Notes: generated by a model not told the origin, from the sequence alone. DNA of 54,445 bases from Kutzneria sp. 744 (GCF_000568255.1 NZ_KK037166.1:10958458-11012902), one strand, 5' to 3'; positions 42,200 to 51,049 are shown, counted from the stretch's first letter. Numbers and translations are program-made.

Positions 42200-43156
42200 C
42201 TATGCCTCGGTGGGCATATCGAGGGTCTCGCGGATCTCCGCGCCGACCTCCTCCAGGTGCTTCATGAACGCCTTCAGGCTCGGGCTCTGGCTCCGCCCCG
42301 CGGCCAGGGTGAGCCCGACCAGCCGCTGCACGTTCGGCAGCTCGATCGGCAACACCGCCAGCGCGTCGTCCCGCGCCAGCAGCGCCGGCAGAGTCGCGAT
42401 CATGTCGGCGTCGATCAGCAGGGACCGCAGTGTCGGCAGCGAGGTGCATTCCACCCGATTGGTGGGCACGCCGAGGCCCTGTCGGAAGAAGACCTGCTCG
42501 ACCTCGGTGCGCAGCGCCGTCTGCGTCACCGGCAGCACCCACGGGTAGTCGATCAGGTCGGCCAGCTGCGGCTGGTCTATCGCCGTCGCCGGGTGCCCCG
42601 CGCGGACCACGAGTCGGATCGGCTCGTGGTAGAGCCGTATCCGGGTGGTCCGCTGGTCCTCGCCCTGCGGGGTCAGCCGGCCGACCACCAGGTCGATGTC
42701 GCCGGTCAGCAGGTCCTCGGTCAGCCGGTCCGGCGTCGCCTCGCGGACGATCACCGTGACGTACGGGAACTGCCGTTTGAGCCGGGCGATCGCCGTCGGC
42801 AGCAGCACGTTGGCCCCGCTCAGGTGGTTGCCGACGACCACCGTGCCGACCATGCCGGTGCTCAGCTCGGCCACGTGCTTCCCGGCCTGCCGGATCTGCG
42901 CGATGATCGCCCGCGCGTCGTCGACGAAGGCCCGGCCGTACGCGTTCGGCGCCACCCCGCGCGGCCCCCGGTCGAACAGCTCCACCCCGAGGATCTGCTC
43001 CAGCTCCCGCAGGCCACGCGTGACCACCGGCTGCGTCACCCGCAGCCGCTCCGCCGCCCCGACCACGCTGCCCTGCTCCGCCACGGTGACCACGAGCACC
43101 AGGTGCCGCACCTTCAGGCGACCGTCCAGCAGCCGGTTGATGTCCATGGGCACCAT
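42200..43156 (-). CDS. LysR-family regulator of the adjacent catabolic operon
   Basis: 318 residues (or 315 from the ATG at 43147). The N-terminal helix-turn-helix is LVLVVTVAEQGSVVGAAERLRVTQPVVTRGLRELE, and the effector domain follows (GTVVVGNHLSGANVLLPTAI). It is closest to the PcaQ/GbpR branch, which regulates aromatic catabolism. It points the same way as the dehydrogenase operon, 85 bases upstream, rather than divergently. A muconate-type intermediate as inducer is likely but not shown. Confidence 0.85.
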   Translation of the reverse strand: MVPMDINRLLDGRLKVRHLVLVVTVAEQGSVVGAAERLRVTQPVVTRGLRELEQILGVELFDRGPRGVAPNAYGRAFVDDARAIIAQIRQAGKHVAELSTGMVGTVVVGNHLSGANVLLPTAIARLKRQFPYVTVIVREATPDRLTEDLLTGDIDLVVGRLTPQGEDQRTTRIRLYHEPIRLVVRAGHPATAIDQPQLADLIDYPWVLPVTQTALRTEVEQVFFRQGLGVPTNRVECTSLPTLRSLLIDADMIATLPALLARDDALAVLPIELPNVQRLVGLTLAAGRSQSPSLKAFMKHLEEVGAEIRETLDMPTEA

Positions 43157-43206
43157 CTTCGGGCCCTACCGGCCGACGAGCATCGCCGTGCGGTCGTCGG
43201 GGGCGA

Positions 43207-44046
43207 TCATGCGACCGGCTGACCGGCCAGGATGTCGATCGCGGCCGCGGAGGGCGACCCGGGCTCGGCCATGTAGGCGAAGATCTCCAGGCCGGGAGCG
43301 GCGGTGACGGCGAGCCGGTCGTAGCGCAGCACCAGTCGGCCGACGCGGGGGTGGTGGAAAGCCTTCTCGGCCGCGAAGTGGTGCCGCACGTCATGAATGG
43401 CCCACAGGGCGGCGAAGTCCGCGGATTCCGCCGACAGTTCGCCGACGAGGTCGTGCAGGTCCCGGTCGAACGGATTGCGTCCGGCCTGGGCCCGCAGCGC
43501 CGCGACGCATTCCTTCGCGATCCGGTCCCAATCGGCGAAGAAGTTCCGCGCGGCCGGGTCCAGATAGGTGAAGCGGGCCATGTTCGCGCGGGCGGCCGAC
43601 TCGAACATGGGGGCGAACAGCGCTCGTCCGAGCCGATTGGCGGCGAGAACGTCCTGGCGGTTGTTGGCGACGAACGCGGCGGCGCCGGTCATCGCGTCGA
43701 TCATCCACTCGATGCTCGGGGGCACGGTCTGCCGGCTCGGGCCGGGCCGCCGGCCGGCGGCGTGGTCCCGCGACGCGCGAGCCAGATCGGCCAGGTGCGC
43801 CCGTTCGGCCGGGTCCAGACGAAGCGCACGCGCGACCGCGGCGAGGATGTCGTCGGAGACGCCGGCCAGATTGCCGCGTTCCATCCGGTTGTAGTAGTCG
43901 ATGCTGATCCCGGCCAGGGTGGCGACCTCCTCGCGCCGCAGCCCCAGGACCTGCCGTGTGCCGTAGGAGACCAGCCCGACGTCATCGGGAGTGATCTTCG
44001 CGCGCCGCGACGTGAGGAAATCCCGTACCTCGACCCTGGTGTCCAC
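43207..44046 (-). CDS. MmyB-like helix-turn-helix regulator
   Basis: 279 residues. An XRE-type DNA-binding domain (RQVLGLRREEVATLAGISIDYYNRMERGN, about residues 31-60) is followed by the MmyB ligand-binding domain with its WMIDAMTGAAAFVANNRQDVLAANRLGRALF segment. Such regulators usually control a divergent oxidoreductase or cupin gene and may sense a fatty acid or similar ligand. The GTG at 44046 is chosen because it precedes the conserved domain. The divergent cupin gene at 44164 is its likely target. Confidence 0.87.
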   Translation of the reverse strand: MDTRVEVRDFLTSRRAKITPDDVGLVSYGTRQVLGLRREEVATLAGISIDYYNRMERGNLAGVSDDILAAVARALRLDPAERAHLADLARASRDHAAGRRPGPSRQTVPPSIEWMIDAMTGAAAFVANNRQDVLAANRLGRALFAPMFESAARANMARFTYLDPAARNFFADWDRIAKECVAALRAQAGRNPFDRDLHDLVGELSAESADFAALWAIHDVRHHFAAEKAFHHPRVGRLVLRYDRLAVTAAPGLEIFAYMAEPGSPSAAAIDILAGQPVA

Positions 44047-44059
44047 AGCCGCGAGCGTA

Positions 44060-44097
44060 ACCCCGCCATCCCGGGGTGTACGGCCAGTACCTGGCCG
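44060..44097. promoter_or_regulatory. two inverted repeats between the MmyB-like and cupin genes
   Basis: ACCCCG at 44060-44065 pairs with CGGGGT at 44072-44077. CGGCCAG at 44081-44087 pairs with CTGGCCG at 44091-44097 around TAC. Both lie in the 117-base divergent promoter. The second, CGGCCAGTACCTGGCCG, is the better operator candidate for the MmyB-like protein. Confidence 0.5.
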
Positions 44098-44163
44098 AAC
44101 GAGTCCTCTCGGCCGTGCCCTCGACCGTGCTTTTCTCAAGGAACACCGAGCACGGAGGACACC

Positions 44164-44559
44164 ATGCGAATCATCAGGAACGGGCTGGAAACCCTGAGCG
44201 GCCAGAGCGACTGGTTCGCCGGACCGGTCTACCTGGACGTCATCGGCACGCCGTCGCCGACCTCGCGGATCATGGGCGGCGTCGTGCACTTCGCGCCGGG
44301 CGCCCGCACGGCGTGGCACACCCACCCGGTCGGCCAGACGATCTTCGTCACCGAGGGTGTCGGCCTGATCCAGCGCGAGGGCGGGACGGTCGAGCAGGTG
44401 CGGCCGGGCGACCGCGTGCACATCGAGCCGGGCGAGAACCACTGGCACGGCGCGACTCCCGGCTGCTTCCACACGCAGGTCGCCTACCAGGAGGCCGACG
44501 ACACCGGCAGCCACACCGAGTGGGGACGGCACGTCACGGACGACGAATGCGCGGGGTAG
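44164..44559 (+). CDS. cupin-domain protein (quercetinase/carboxymuconolactone-type)
   Basis: 131 residues. Cupin motif 1 is PGARTAWHTHPVGQTIFVTEGVGLI and motif 2 is RPGDRVHIEPGENHWHGATP, with His residues in both, so a metal is probably bound. It resembles the small cupins often found next to MmyB-like regulators, whose substrates are unknown. Its ATG follows GGAGGACACC. It is not closely similar to the pathway cupin at 30906. Confidence 0.82.
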   Translation: MRIIRNGLETLSGQSDWFAGPVYLDVIGTPSPTSRIMGGVVHFAPGARTAWHTHPVGQTIFVTEGVGLIQREGGTVEQVRPGDRVHIEPGENHWHGATPGCFHTQVAYQEADDTGSHTEWGRHVTDDECAG

Positions 44560-44575
44560 TGGCTACCCTGGCCCC

Positions 44576-45229
44576 GTGGCGATCAAGCTCGTCGTCGTCG
44601 ACGACCAGACCTCCGTGCGGGAGGCGCTGGCGGTGATGCTCGGGTTGGCCGAGGACGTGGACGTCGTCGCGACGGCCACCAACGGGGCCGAGGCCGTCTC
44701 CGTCATTGCCGAGCATCACCCGGACGTGGTGCTGATGGACCTGCACATGCCGGAGATGACCGGCGTCGAGGCGACCGCCCGCATCCAGGAAACGGCCCCC
44801 GACGTGCGGGTTGTCGTGCTCACGACGTTCGAGGACGACGAGTCGATCCTGGCCGCGCTGCGGGCCGGGGCCTCCGGTTACCTGACCAAGGAGGCGGACC
44901 GGGCGACGTTGCTGCAGGCGGTGCGGAGCGCCAGCCTGGGGCAGTCGGTGCTGGATCCGCGCGTGCAGCGGCGGCTGCTGGAGCTGGCCACGGCCCGGCC
45001 GGTGTCGAGCACGCCGTTCAACCTGACCGCGCGTGAGCTGGAGATCCTCGGGCTGATCGGGGAGGGCCTGCGCAACACGGAGATCGCCAAGCGACTGGTG
45101 ATCAGCGAGGCCACCGTGAAGACGCACATCAACAACCTGTTCGCCAAGGCCGGTTTCCACACGCGGACCGACGCCGTGCGCTACGTGCTGAACAATCGGG
45201 TGGAGACGCCTCTCCACCCGCCGCTGTAG
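44576..45229 (+). CDS. NarL-family response regulator
   Basis: 217 residues. A normal receiver domain has the acidic pair VVDDQ, the phosphoacceptor in VLMDLHMPEM, the Thr in VLTTFEDDE and the Lys in GYLTKEAD. The LuxR helix-turn-helix is LTARELEILGLIGEGLRNTEIAKRLVISEATVKTHINNLF. Its partner is the histidine kinase at 45856, with one membrane-protein gene between. The GTG at 44576 begins the domain directly. Confidence 0.9.
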   Translation: MAIKLVVVDDQTSVREALAVMLGLAEDVDVVATATNGAEAVSVIAEHHPDVVLMDLHMPEMTGVEATARIQETAPDVRVVVLTTFEDDESILAALRAGASGYLTKEADRATLLQAVRSASLGQSVLDPRVQRRLLELATARPVSSTPFNLTARELEILGLIGEGLRNTEIAKRLVISEATVKTHINNLFAKAGFHTRTDAVRYVLNNRVETPLHPPL

Positions 45230-45314
45230 TTCACGAATACGGCGCTGGTCTCAAGACCTCGCCGGTGATTCTTCCTAATCTTGGTCGGGTCGGACCTGAT
45301 GAGGAGGAAACACG

Positions 45315-45851
45315 GTGAGCACGCCGATCGAAATCCTGTTGGTGGTCGCCCTCGTCGGCTACATGCTGATCCGCCGCCTGCTGGGCGAGCCCGCGCAGGC
45401 CAAGCGGATGCTGGTGCTGCCGGCGGTGCTGACGGTGATCGGCCTGTCCGGCGCCAAGGACGTCCTGCACGACCCGGTGCAACTCGGCTTCCTGGTCGTG
45501 ACCACGCTGGCCGGTATCGGCATCGGCGCCTTGCGTGGCCTGAGCATTCGCGTTTTCGTGCGGGACGGAATCGTGAACATGCGGTACACCGGAATGACCA
45601 TTGTGCTCTGGGTGGTGAACATCGCGGTCAAGCTCGGCGGCAATTTCCTGCTGTCCACGATCGACCCGCACGCCGACGGCGGCAACACGCTGATGCTCAC
45701 GCTCGGCGCCGGCCTGCTGATGGAGGGCGCGGTCGTGCTGGCCAAGGCCATGCGCACCGGTGGCCAGGTGATCTGGCAGCAGGGCAAGGACGGCGCACCG
45801 CACCGGACGTCGAGGTTCATCGACGACCTCCAGGCCCGTGGCCGTCGCTGA
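45315..45851 (+). CDS. CcdC/DUF1453-like membrane protein
   Basis: 178 residues with about five hydrophobic segments and a short basic C-terminal tail. The pattern (PIEILLVVALVGYMLIRRLLG, then VLPAVLTVIGL) fits small CcdC-like membrane proteins of unknown function. GAGGAGG lies 8 bases before the GTG. It lies between the response regulator and kinase genes and almost touches the kinase gene, so it is probably part of the same signalling unit. Confidence 0.72.
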   Translation: MSTPIEILLVVALVGYMLIRRLLGEPAQAKRMLVLPAVLTVIGLSGAKDVLHDPVQLGFLVVTTLAGIGIGALRGLSIRVFVRDGIVNMRYTGMTIVLWVVNIAVKLGGNFLLSTIDPHADGGNTLMLTLGAGLLMEGAVVLAKAMRTGGQVIWQQGKDGAPHRTSRFIDDLQARGRR

Positions 45852-45855
45852 CGCT

Positions 45856-46980
45856 ATGTTGCCGGGCATGGTGCCCCTCGACCGGATCGTCGAGAAGGTC
45901 GCCCGCCCCGTGCTGGCGGTCGCGGCCATTCTCGTGACGGCGCTGGAATTCCCCGACCACGCGATCATCGCGCGGCCGTTCGCCATGGGGCTGTTCGCCG
46001 TCGTGGCCGTGCTGTCCCTGGTGACGCTGATCCCGTGGCGGTCCCCGTTGGTGTTGTGGGTCGCCTACGCCGTCACCGCGGCGGCGTTGTTGCCGTTGGC
46101 ACAGACCACTCTCGCGCCGATCTTCGCGTTCCTGGCCTCCGCCGGGGCCGGCGGCCGGTTGCCGTCCCGCAAGGCCGCCTTGGCCATCGCGGTGCTCACG
46201 TCGGTGGCGTCCGCCGTCGCCGTGCTGGTGGTCAACGGGATCTGGCCGACGCCGACGCAGTGGCCGTGGTGGGAGGCACTGGCCACCGGATTGCCCTCGT
46301 ACATCGGGATTGCCCGTGCCGACCGGGCCGCCGCACTGTCCAATGCGGAGCGTGCCGCCGCCGAGGCCCGGCGGGCGGGGGAGTCGGAGGCCCGGGAGGC
46401 GACGCTGGTGGAGCGTGGTCGGATCGCCCGTGAACTGCACGACGTGCTCGGCCATTCGCTGACGGGCATCGCCCTCCAACTCGACATGGCCGACGCCCTC
46501 AACGAGAACGACCGCCGCGATGAGGCCACGGCCGCGATGCGCAACGCCCGGCAGTTGGCCGTGACCAGCATCGGCGACATGCGGGAGGCCGTCCACGCCC
46601 TGCGCGAGGACACCGTTCCGCTCAGCCGAACCCTGCGGGCCGTGGCCGACAACGCCGGCGCCGCCTTCGTCGTGCAGGGGGCGGAGCGAACCCTCTCCGT
46701 CGACGCCGCCTACGCCATCCTCCGCGCCACGCAAGAAGCCCTCACCAACGCCGCCAAGCACGCCCCCGGCGCCGCAGTGTCGGTGAAGCTGGCTTTCTCA
46801 CCGGATTCCGTGGAGCTGGAAGTCGCAAATGGACGGTCCAGGGCACCCGTGCCAGTGGGTATCGGCGGCGGCACCGGCCTGGGTTTGACGGCCATGCGCG
46901 ACCGGGCGGCCGCCCTCGGCGGCACCCTCGACGCCGGCCCGGTCGACGACGGCTGGATCGTTCGCTTGCGGCTGTCCTGA
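45856..46980 (+). CDS. sensor histidine kinase, HisKA_3 type
   Basis: 374 residues from the ATG 45856; GTG 45838 and ATG 45868 are also possible. Five or so N-terminal membrane segments are followed by the dimerisation/phosphorylation helix with His in ERGRIARELHDVLGHSLTGIALQLD. The ATPase has the N box ATQEALTNAAKHA and the G box GGGTGLGLTAMRDRAAALGG. It should phosphorylate the NarL regulator at 44576. The signal is unknown; there is no extracellular domain, so a membrane or intramembrane cue is likely. Confidence 0.88.
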   Translation: MLPGMVPLDRIVEKVARPVLAVAAILVTALEFPDHAIIARPFAMGLFAVVAVLSLVTLIPWRSPLVLWVAYAVTAAALLPLAQTTLAPIFAFLASAGAGGRLPSRKAALAIAVLTSVASAVAVLVVNGIWPTPTQWPWWEALATGLPSYIGIARADRAAALSNAERAAAEARRAGESEAREATLVERGRIARELHDVLGHSLTGIALQLDMADALNENDRRDEATAAMRNARQLAVTSIGDMREAVHALREDTVPLSRTLRAVADNAGAAFVVQGAERTLSVDAAYAILRATQEALTNAAKHAPGAAVSVKLAFSPDSVELEVANGRSRAPVPVGIGGGTGLGLTAMRDRAAALGGTLDAGPVDDGWIVRLRLS

Positions 46981-46984
46981 CCGC

Positions 46985-47404
46985 TCAGAATCGGGTCACG
47001 AACCGGCGCTGCCACGGCGTTTCCACGGCCCGCTTGGAGTAGTGCTCACGGACATAGCCGACCGCCTTGTCGTTCGGCACGCCGTCCAGCACCGCGAGGC
47101 AGGCCAATGCCGTTCCCGTGCGGCCGAATCCGCCGCCGCACGCGATCTCCACCCGCTCCTGCGACGACCGCTCCAGCAGGTCGTTCAGAGCCTCGGCGAA
47201 GGCCGGACGGTCCGTCGGCAGCCAGAAGTCCGGCCAACGAATCCACCGGCTCTCCCACGCCATCGCACCCGGGTCCGAGCCGCGAAGATAGAGCCCGAAC
47301 GCCGGCGTCGGCCCCGGCGGCAGCGGATTGCGGAGGCCGCGCCCGCGGACCGACCTCCCCGACGGCAATCGCAGCAGGCCGGGCGTGTCCGGTTCCCACG
47401 TCAT
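46985..47404 (-). CDS. protein-tyrosine-phosphatase-like protein
   Basis: 139 residues. The active-site loop reads IACGGGFGRTGTALACLAVL, matching Cx5R with a following T/S, as in dual-specificity phosphatases. The His that normally precedes the Cys is Ala, which would lower but need not abolish activity. A general acid Asp may be in WIRWPDFWLPTD. It is short and cytoplasmic. It is convergent with the kinase gene (4 bases apart) and divergent from the glutamyl-tRNA synthetase gene. Confidence 0.78.
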   Translation of the reverse strand: MTWEPDTPGLLRLPSGRSVRGRGLRNPLPPGPTPAFGLYLRGSDPGAMAWESRWIRWPDFWLPTDRPAFAEALNDLLERSSQERVEIACGGGFGRTGTALACLAVLDGVPNDKAVGYVREHYSKRAVETPWQRRFVTRF

Positions 47405-47492
47405 CCGCCCGAGCCTAGGCCAGAGCCCGTGACCGGGCCGCTGATAACCTTGGACAACACCCGTAGACCTGCGTGTTGGAGACCGTGACCCG

Positions 47493-49133
47493 ATGCCTGA
47501 CCGTGCCGTGATCGACGCGTTGTTCCCCGCCGACCTGCCGGAGCCGGCGCACTGGGAGCAGCGCTACCCGCAGCGGCAGCTCCCGGACGGCGCGATGGTC
47601 ACCCGCGTCGGCCCGTCCCCGACGGGCTGGCTGCACATCGGCGCGCTGTACGTGGGCGCGATCAACCGGGACATCGCGCACCGCACCGGCGGCCGCTACC
47701 TGCTGCGTATCGAGGACACCGACCAGGCCCGCGAGGTGGAGGGCGCGGTCGAGCAGTTCACCCGCGCGTTCGACTACTTCGGCCTGCCGGCCGACGAGGC
47801 CGAGGGCCACGGCGACTACGGCCCGTACTTCCAGTCGCAGCGCGAGCAGCAGTACCTGACCTACGCGCGGGAGCTGCTGCGCGAGGGCAAGGCGTACCTG
47901 TGCTTCGCCACCGAGGAGGAGCTGGCCGACATCCGCCGCCGCCAGGAGGCCAGCAAGATCCCGCCCGGCTACTACGGCGGCTGGGCCATCTGGCGCGACC
48001 GGTCCGACGAGGACGTGCAGGCCAAGCTGGACGAGGGCGCGCCCTACGTGGTGCGGTTCCGCTCGCCGGGCGAGGTCGACGGCCGCGCGGTGTTCACCGA
48101 CGCCATCCGCGGCCGGCTGGAGCACGAGGACAACCGCAACGACGTGGTGATCCTCAAGTCCTCGGCCAACGCCGTGCGGCTGCCCACGTACCACTTCGCG
48201 CACGCGGTCGACGACCACCTGATGCGGGTCAACCTGGTGATCCGGGCCGACGAGTGGATCTCCTCGGTGCCCACCCACCTCCAGCTGTTCGCGGCGCTCG
48301 GCTTCGAGCAGCCGACCTACGCCCACATCGCGCCGCTGATGAAGCAGATCACCGGGGGCAAGCGCAAGCTGTCCAAGCGCAAGGACCCGGAGGCCTCGGT
48401 CGACTTCTACATCGCCGAGGGCTACCCGGCCAAGGCGGTGCTGTACTACCTCAAGGGCCTGACCAACGGCCGCATCGCCGAGCTGCCGCTGGCCGAGGCC
48501 CTGGACGCGCCGATCAAGCTGGACGAGATGGGCCTGGCCGGGCCGCTGATCGACATGGCCAAGCTGGACGACATCAGCGCCGACCACATCGCCACCCTGA
48601 CCGGCGCCGAGATCCTGGCCGCCGTGCGGGAGTGGGCGCTGACCCACGACGCCGACCTGGTGCCGGTGCTGGACGCCAACCCGGAGCTGGCGCTGGCCGC
48701 GCTGGCGGTGGAGCGCGAGGGCGTCGAGAATCCGCGCAAGGACCTGCGCAAGTGGTCGGACTTCCGCACCGCGTACGGCTTCTTCTTCCCCGAGCTGTTC
48801 ACGCCGGTGACCGCCGCCGACGAGCGGATCGAGGGCGTGACGCCGGAGCTGGCCCGGGCCTTCGCCGCCGACTTCGCCGACAGCTACGAGCACCTGGCCG
48901 ACGGCCAGGAGTGGTTCGGGCAGATCCGCGAGCTGGCCGCCAAGCACGGCTACGCGAAGAACGCCAAGGAGTACAAGAAGAACCCGGACGCCTACCCGGG
49001 TTCCATCCGCGAGGCCTCGCAGATCATCCGGGTGGCGCTGACCGGCTCCACCCGCAGCCCCGACCTGCACGCCGTGGCCACCACGCTCGGCGCGGACGAG
49101 GTGTTGCGCCGGATCCGCGCCGTGGCTGGCTGA
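47493..49133 (+). CDS. gltX: glutamyl-tRNA synthetase of an unusual, longer type
   Basis: 546 residues. The class I motifs are HIGA (residues 48-51, in GPSPTGWLHIGALYVG) and KLSKR (292-296, in GGKRKLSKRKDPEAS). The catalytic domain is complete, as is the anticodon-binding region ending near residue 540. The usual actinobacterial housekeeping enzyme is about 490 residues and begins differently; this one has an extra N-terminal segment and resembles clostridial-type enzymes. It may be a second copy for stress, resistance or Glu-tRNA supply. It is monocistronic, ending in a strong hairpin. Confidence 0.87.
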   Translation: MPDRAVIDALFPADLPEPAHWEQRYPQRQLPDGAMVTRVGPSPTGWLHIGALYVGAINRDIAHRTGGRYLLRIEDTDQAREVEGAVEQFTRAFDYFGLPADEAEGHGDYGPYFQSQREQQYLTYARELLREGKAYLCFATEEELADIRRRQEASKIPPGYYGGWAIWRDRSDEDVQAKLDEGAPYVVRFRSPGEVDGRAVFTDAIRGRLEHEDNRNDVVILKSSANAVRLPTYHFAHAVDDHLMRVNLVIRADEWISSVPTHLQLFAALGFEQPTYAHIAPLMKQITGGKRKLSKRKDPEASVDFYIAEGYPAKAVLYYLKGLTNGRIAELPLAEALDAPIKLDEMGLAGPLIDMAKLDDISADHIATLTGAEILAAVREWALTHDADLVPVLDANPELALAALAVEREGVENPRKDLRKWSDFRTAYGFFFPELFTPVTAADERIEGVTPELARAFAADFADSYEHLADGQEWFGQIRELAAKHGYAKNAKEYKKNPDAYPGSIREASQIIRVALTGSTRSPDLHAVATTLGADEVLRRIRAVAG

Positions 49134-49168
49134 AACCCGGCGGAGGTTGGCAAGGCGGCTCCTTCTTC

Positions 49169-49201
49169 GACGGGGCGGACGCTCGTAGCGTTCGCCCCGT
49201 C
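49169..49201 (+). terminator. terminator of the glutamyl-tRNA synthetase gene
   Basis: GACGGGGCGGACGCT at 49169-49183 pairs with AGCGTTCGCCCCGTC at 49187-49201 over 15 positions (one G-T pair), with a 3-base loop. GTCGTTTCC follows, a weak T-rich tract. It lies 35 bases past the stop. Confidence 0.85.
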
Positions 49202-49224
49202 GTCGTTTCCGCGGAAGGGTTGCC

Positions 49225-49722
49225 ATGTCGGCCGAAGGGCCGCGCGAGGTGGAGAGCGGCAACGGCCTGTTGTCCTTGCGGGCGGAGTCCCGTTTGGACC
49301 CTTCGCGCGCCGACATCGTCGTGGTGCCAGGGGCTTTGGGCTCGCTGCCGGACGGGATCTCCGAGATCCTCGGCCGCACGCTCGGCACGCCACTGTCGAG
49401 CCTGCTGGCCGAGGCCCTGGCCCGGCCGGAGGTGCTGGTCGCGACCGTGTGCGGGGGATCGCTGCTCCTGGCGATGGCCGGCCTGATCAAGGGCCGTAAC
49501 GCCACCACACATCACCTGGGCCTGGAAGCCTTGGGAGCCAACGGAGTCACCGTCGTCGACGCTCGGGTGGTCGACGACGGTGATCTCGTGACCGCCTCTT
49601 CGGTGACCTCGGGTATCGACCTCGGCCTGTATCTCCTGGAGCGGGAACTGGGCGCCGATGCCGCGATCGCCGTGGAGAGGATGATCGCCCACGAGCGTCG
49701 CGGCACCGTCTGGCGCGCCTAA
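49225..49722 (+). CDS. DJ-1/PfpI-family protein lacking its N-terminus
   Basis: 165 residues. The nucleophile elbow is VATVCGGSLLLAMAGLIKGR and the following ATTHHLGLEAL matches the family. Usual members are about 200 residues and begin with a strand such as VLFDGVELLDVAGP; that first 45 or so residues are missing here. The segment SAEGPREVESGNGL that should sit inside the protein is used as the start. The upstream DNA holds only the terminator of the previous gene, so the 5' end seems to have been deleted. The product may be inactive. Confidence 0.7.
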   Translation: MSAEGPREVESGNGLLSLRAESRLDPSRADIVVVPGALGSLPDGISEILGRTLGTPLSSLLAEALARPEVLVATVCGGSLLLAMAGLIKGRNATTHHLGLEALGANGVTVVDARVVDDGDLVTASSVTSGIDLGLYLLERELGADAAIAVERMIAHERRGTVWRA

Positions 49723-51041
49723 CCGGCCAGGCTGAACTTCTCGGCGTGCACCTGGCGGTCCGGCACCTGCAGCGCCCGGGTGCTGGCCAGCACCGCGTTG
49801 GTCATCGCGGCCGGGCCGCAGACGAAGACGTCACGGGCCCGGATGTCCGGCACCAGGTAGCGCAGGCTCTCCGGGTTGAACTGGCCGGCCGACGGTCCAC
49901 CGAGGACACGGACCACCGGGGCCAGGGCGCGGAGTTCGTCCAGCAGCACGGCATCCCGCTCGTCGCGGACCCGGTACAGCACCACGACGTGGCCCTTGAT
50001 CTCCTCCAGCAGCGCGCGGATCGGCGTGACGCCGACACCGCCGGCGATCAGCAGGGCGTGCTGGTGAACCTGGTTGGCGGTGGTGAAGGCGCCGTACGGG
50101 CCCTCGGCGTAGACGCGCGTGCCGACCTTGAGGTCGCGCAGGGCGGCGCTGGCCGTGCCGACGGCCTTGACGGTAAGCCGCAGGTAGCGGCCGTCCGGCG
50201 CGGCGGACAGGGAGAACGGGTTGGCGCGGTGCCACATGCCCTTGGCCAGGAAGCGCCACACGAAGAACTGGCCCGCCCGCGCCGGCAGTTCGTGCAGGTT
50301 GCGGCCGCTGACGTAGACGGAGACGACGTTGGGCGACTCGTGCACGATGCCGGCGACGCGGAGCTGGTAGCGGTGGTTGCGCAGCAGCGGGCGGATCACG
50401 CGGCCAGTCAGCAGCGTGCCGATCGCGGTGGCCCACAACAGGAGCCAGTAGATGCGGCCGCCGGTGGAGGCGATGGTCGTGCCGGAGATGAACTGGTGGG
50501 TGAAGGCCAGCGCCACGATCGCGTAGGTCAGCAGGTGGATGGCGTGCCAGGTCTCGTAGGGCAGCCGCTTGCGGGCGATGCGGGCCGAGGTCGCGCCCAC
50601 CACGACCACCAGCAGGAAGGCGATGATCGCCAGCAGGACGCCGGTGAACGTGTCGGAGAGGACAAACACCTCGGAGATCACGTCGTGGGCGTCGTGCTGG
50701 GCGTAGCCGGACACGATCAGCACCACGTGGCCCAGCAGCGTCCACATCAGACCGATGCCGTTCCAGCGGTGGTAGGTCGTGAGCCGGTCCATGCCCAGCC
50801 GCTGGTCCAGCCACGGCAGGCGGGCGATCAGCAGGAACTGACCGGCCATCAGCAGACCCGCCACCAGCCCGAAGATCCGGCCTAGGGTGATCAGGATGTT
50901 GGGCGACGCCCCGGTCGCCACCACCAGCGCGGCGACGATCAGCACGTTCACGACCAGGGCCGCAAGCAGCGCCACGCGGGCCGTCCGGCGGCGGTCCGGC
51001 CGTGCCGGCGCTTGCACCGGGTGGTTCTGGGTGGTGGTCAC
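49719..51041 (-). CDS. ferric-reductase-like transmembrane flavoprotein
   Basis: 440 residues. A ferric-reductase-like membrane domain (about residues 20-215) has heme-ligand-type His residues in LLGHVVLIVSGY and WHAIHLLTYAIVALAFTHQF. The cytoplasmic ferredoxin-NADP reductase domain has the FAD motif RANPFSLSA, the NAD motif GGVGVTPIRALLEE and the end motif VFVCGPAAMTNAV. It moves electrons from NAD(P)H across the membrane to iron or another acceptor. It overlaps the DJ-1-like gene convergently by 4 bases. In other genomes an FMN-binding protein gene often precedes it; here the region upstream is the low-GC block. Confidence 0.9.
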   Translation of the reverse strand: MTTTQNHPVQAPARPDRRRTARVALLAALVVNVLIVAALVVATGASPNILITLGRIFGLVAGLLMAGQFLLIARLPWLDQRLGMDRLTTYHRWNGIGLMWTLLGHVVLIVSGYAQHDAHDVISEVFVLSDTFTGVLLAIIAFLLVVVVGATSARIARKRLPYETWHAIHLLTYAIVALAFTHQFISGTTIASTGGRIYWLLLWATAIGTLLTGRVIRPLLRNHRYQLRVAGIVHESPNVVSVYVSGRNLHELPARAGQFFVWRFLAKGMWHRANPFSLSAAPDGRYLRLTVKAVGTASAALRDLKVGTRVYAEGPYGAFTTANQVHQHALLIAGGVGVTPIRALLEEIKGHVVVLYRVRDERDAVLLDELRALAPVVRVLGGPSAGQFNPESLRYLVPDIRARDVFVCGPAAMTNAVLASTRALQVPDRQVHAEKFSLAG

Positions 51042-51049
51042 GGGGTCCT

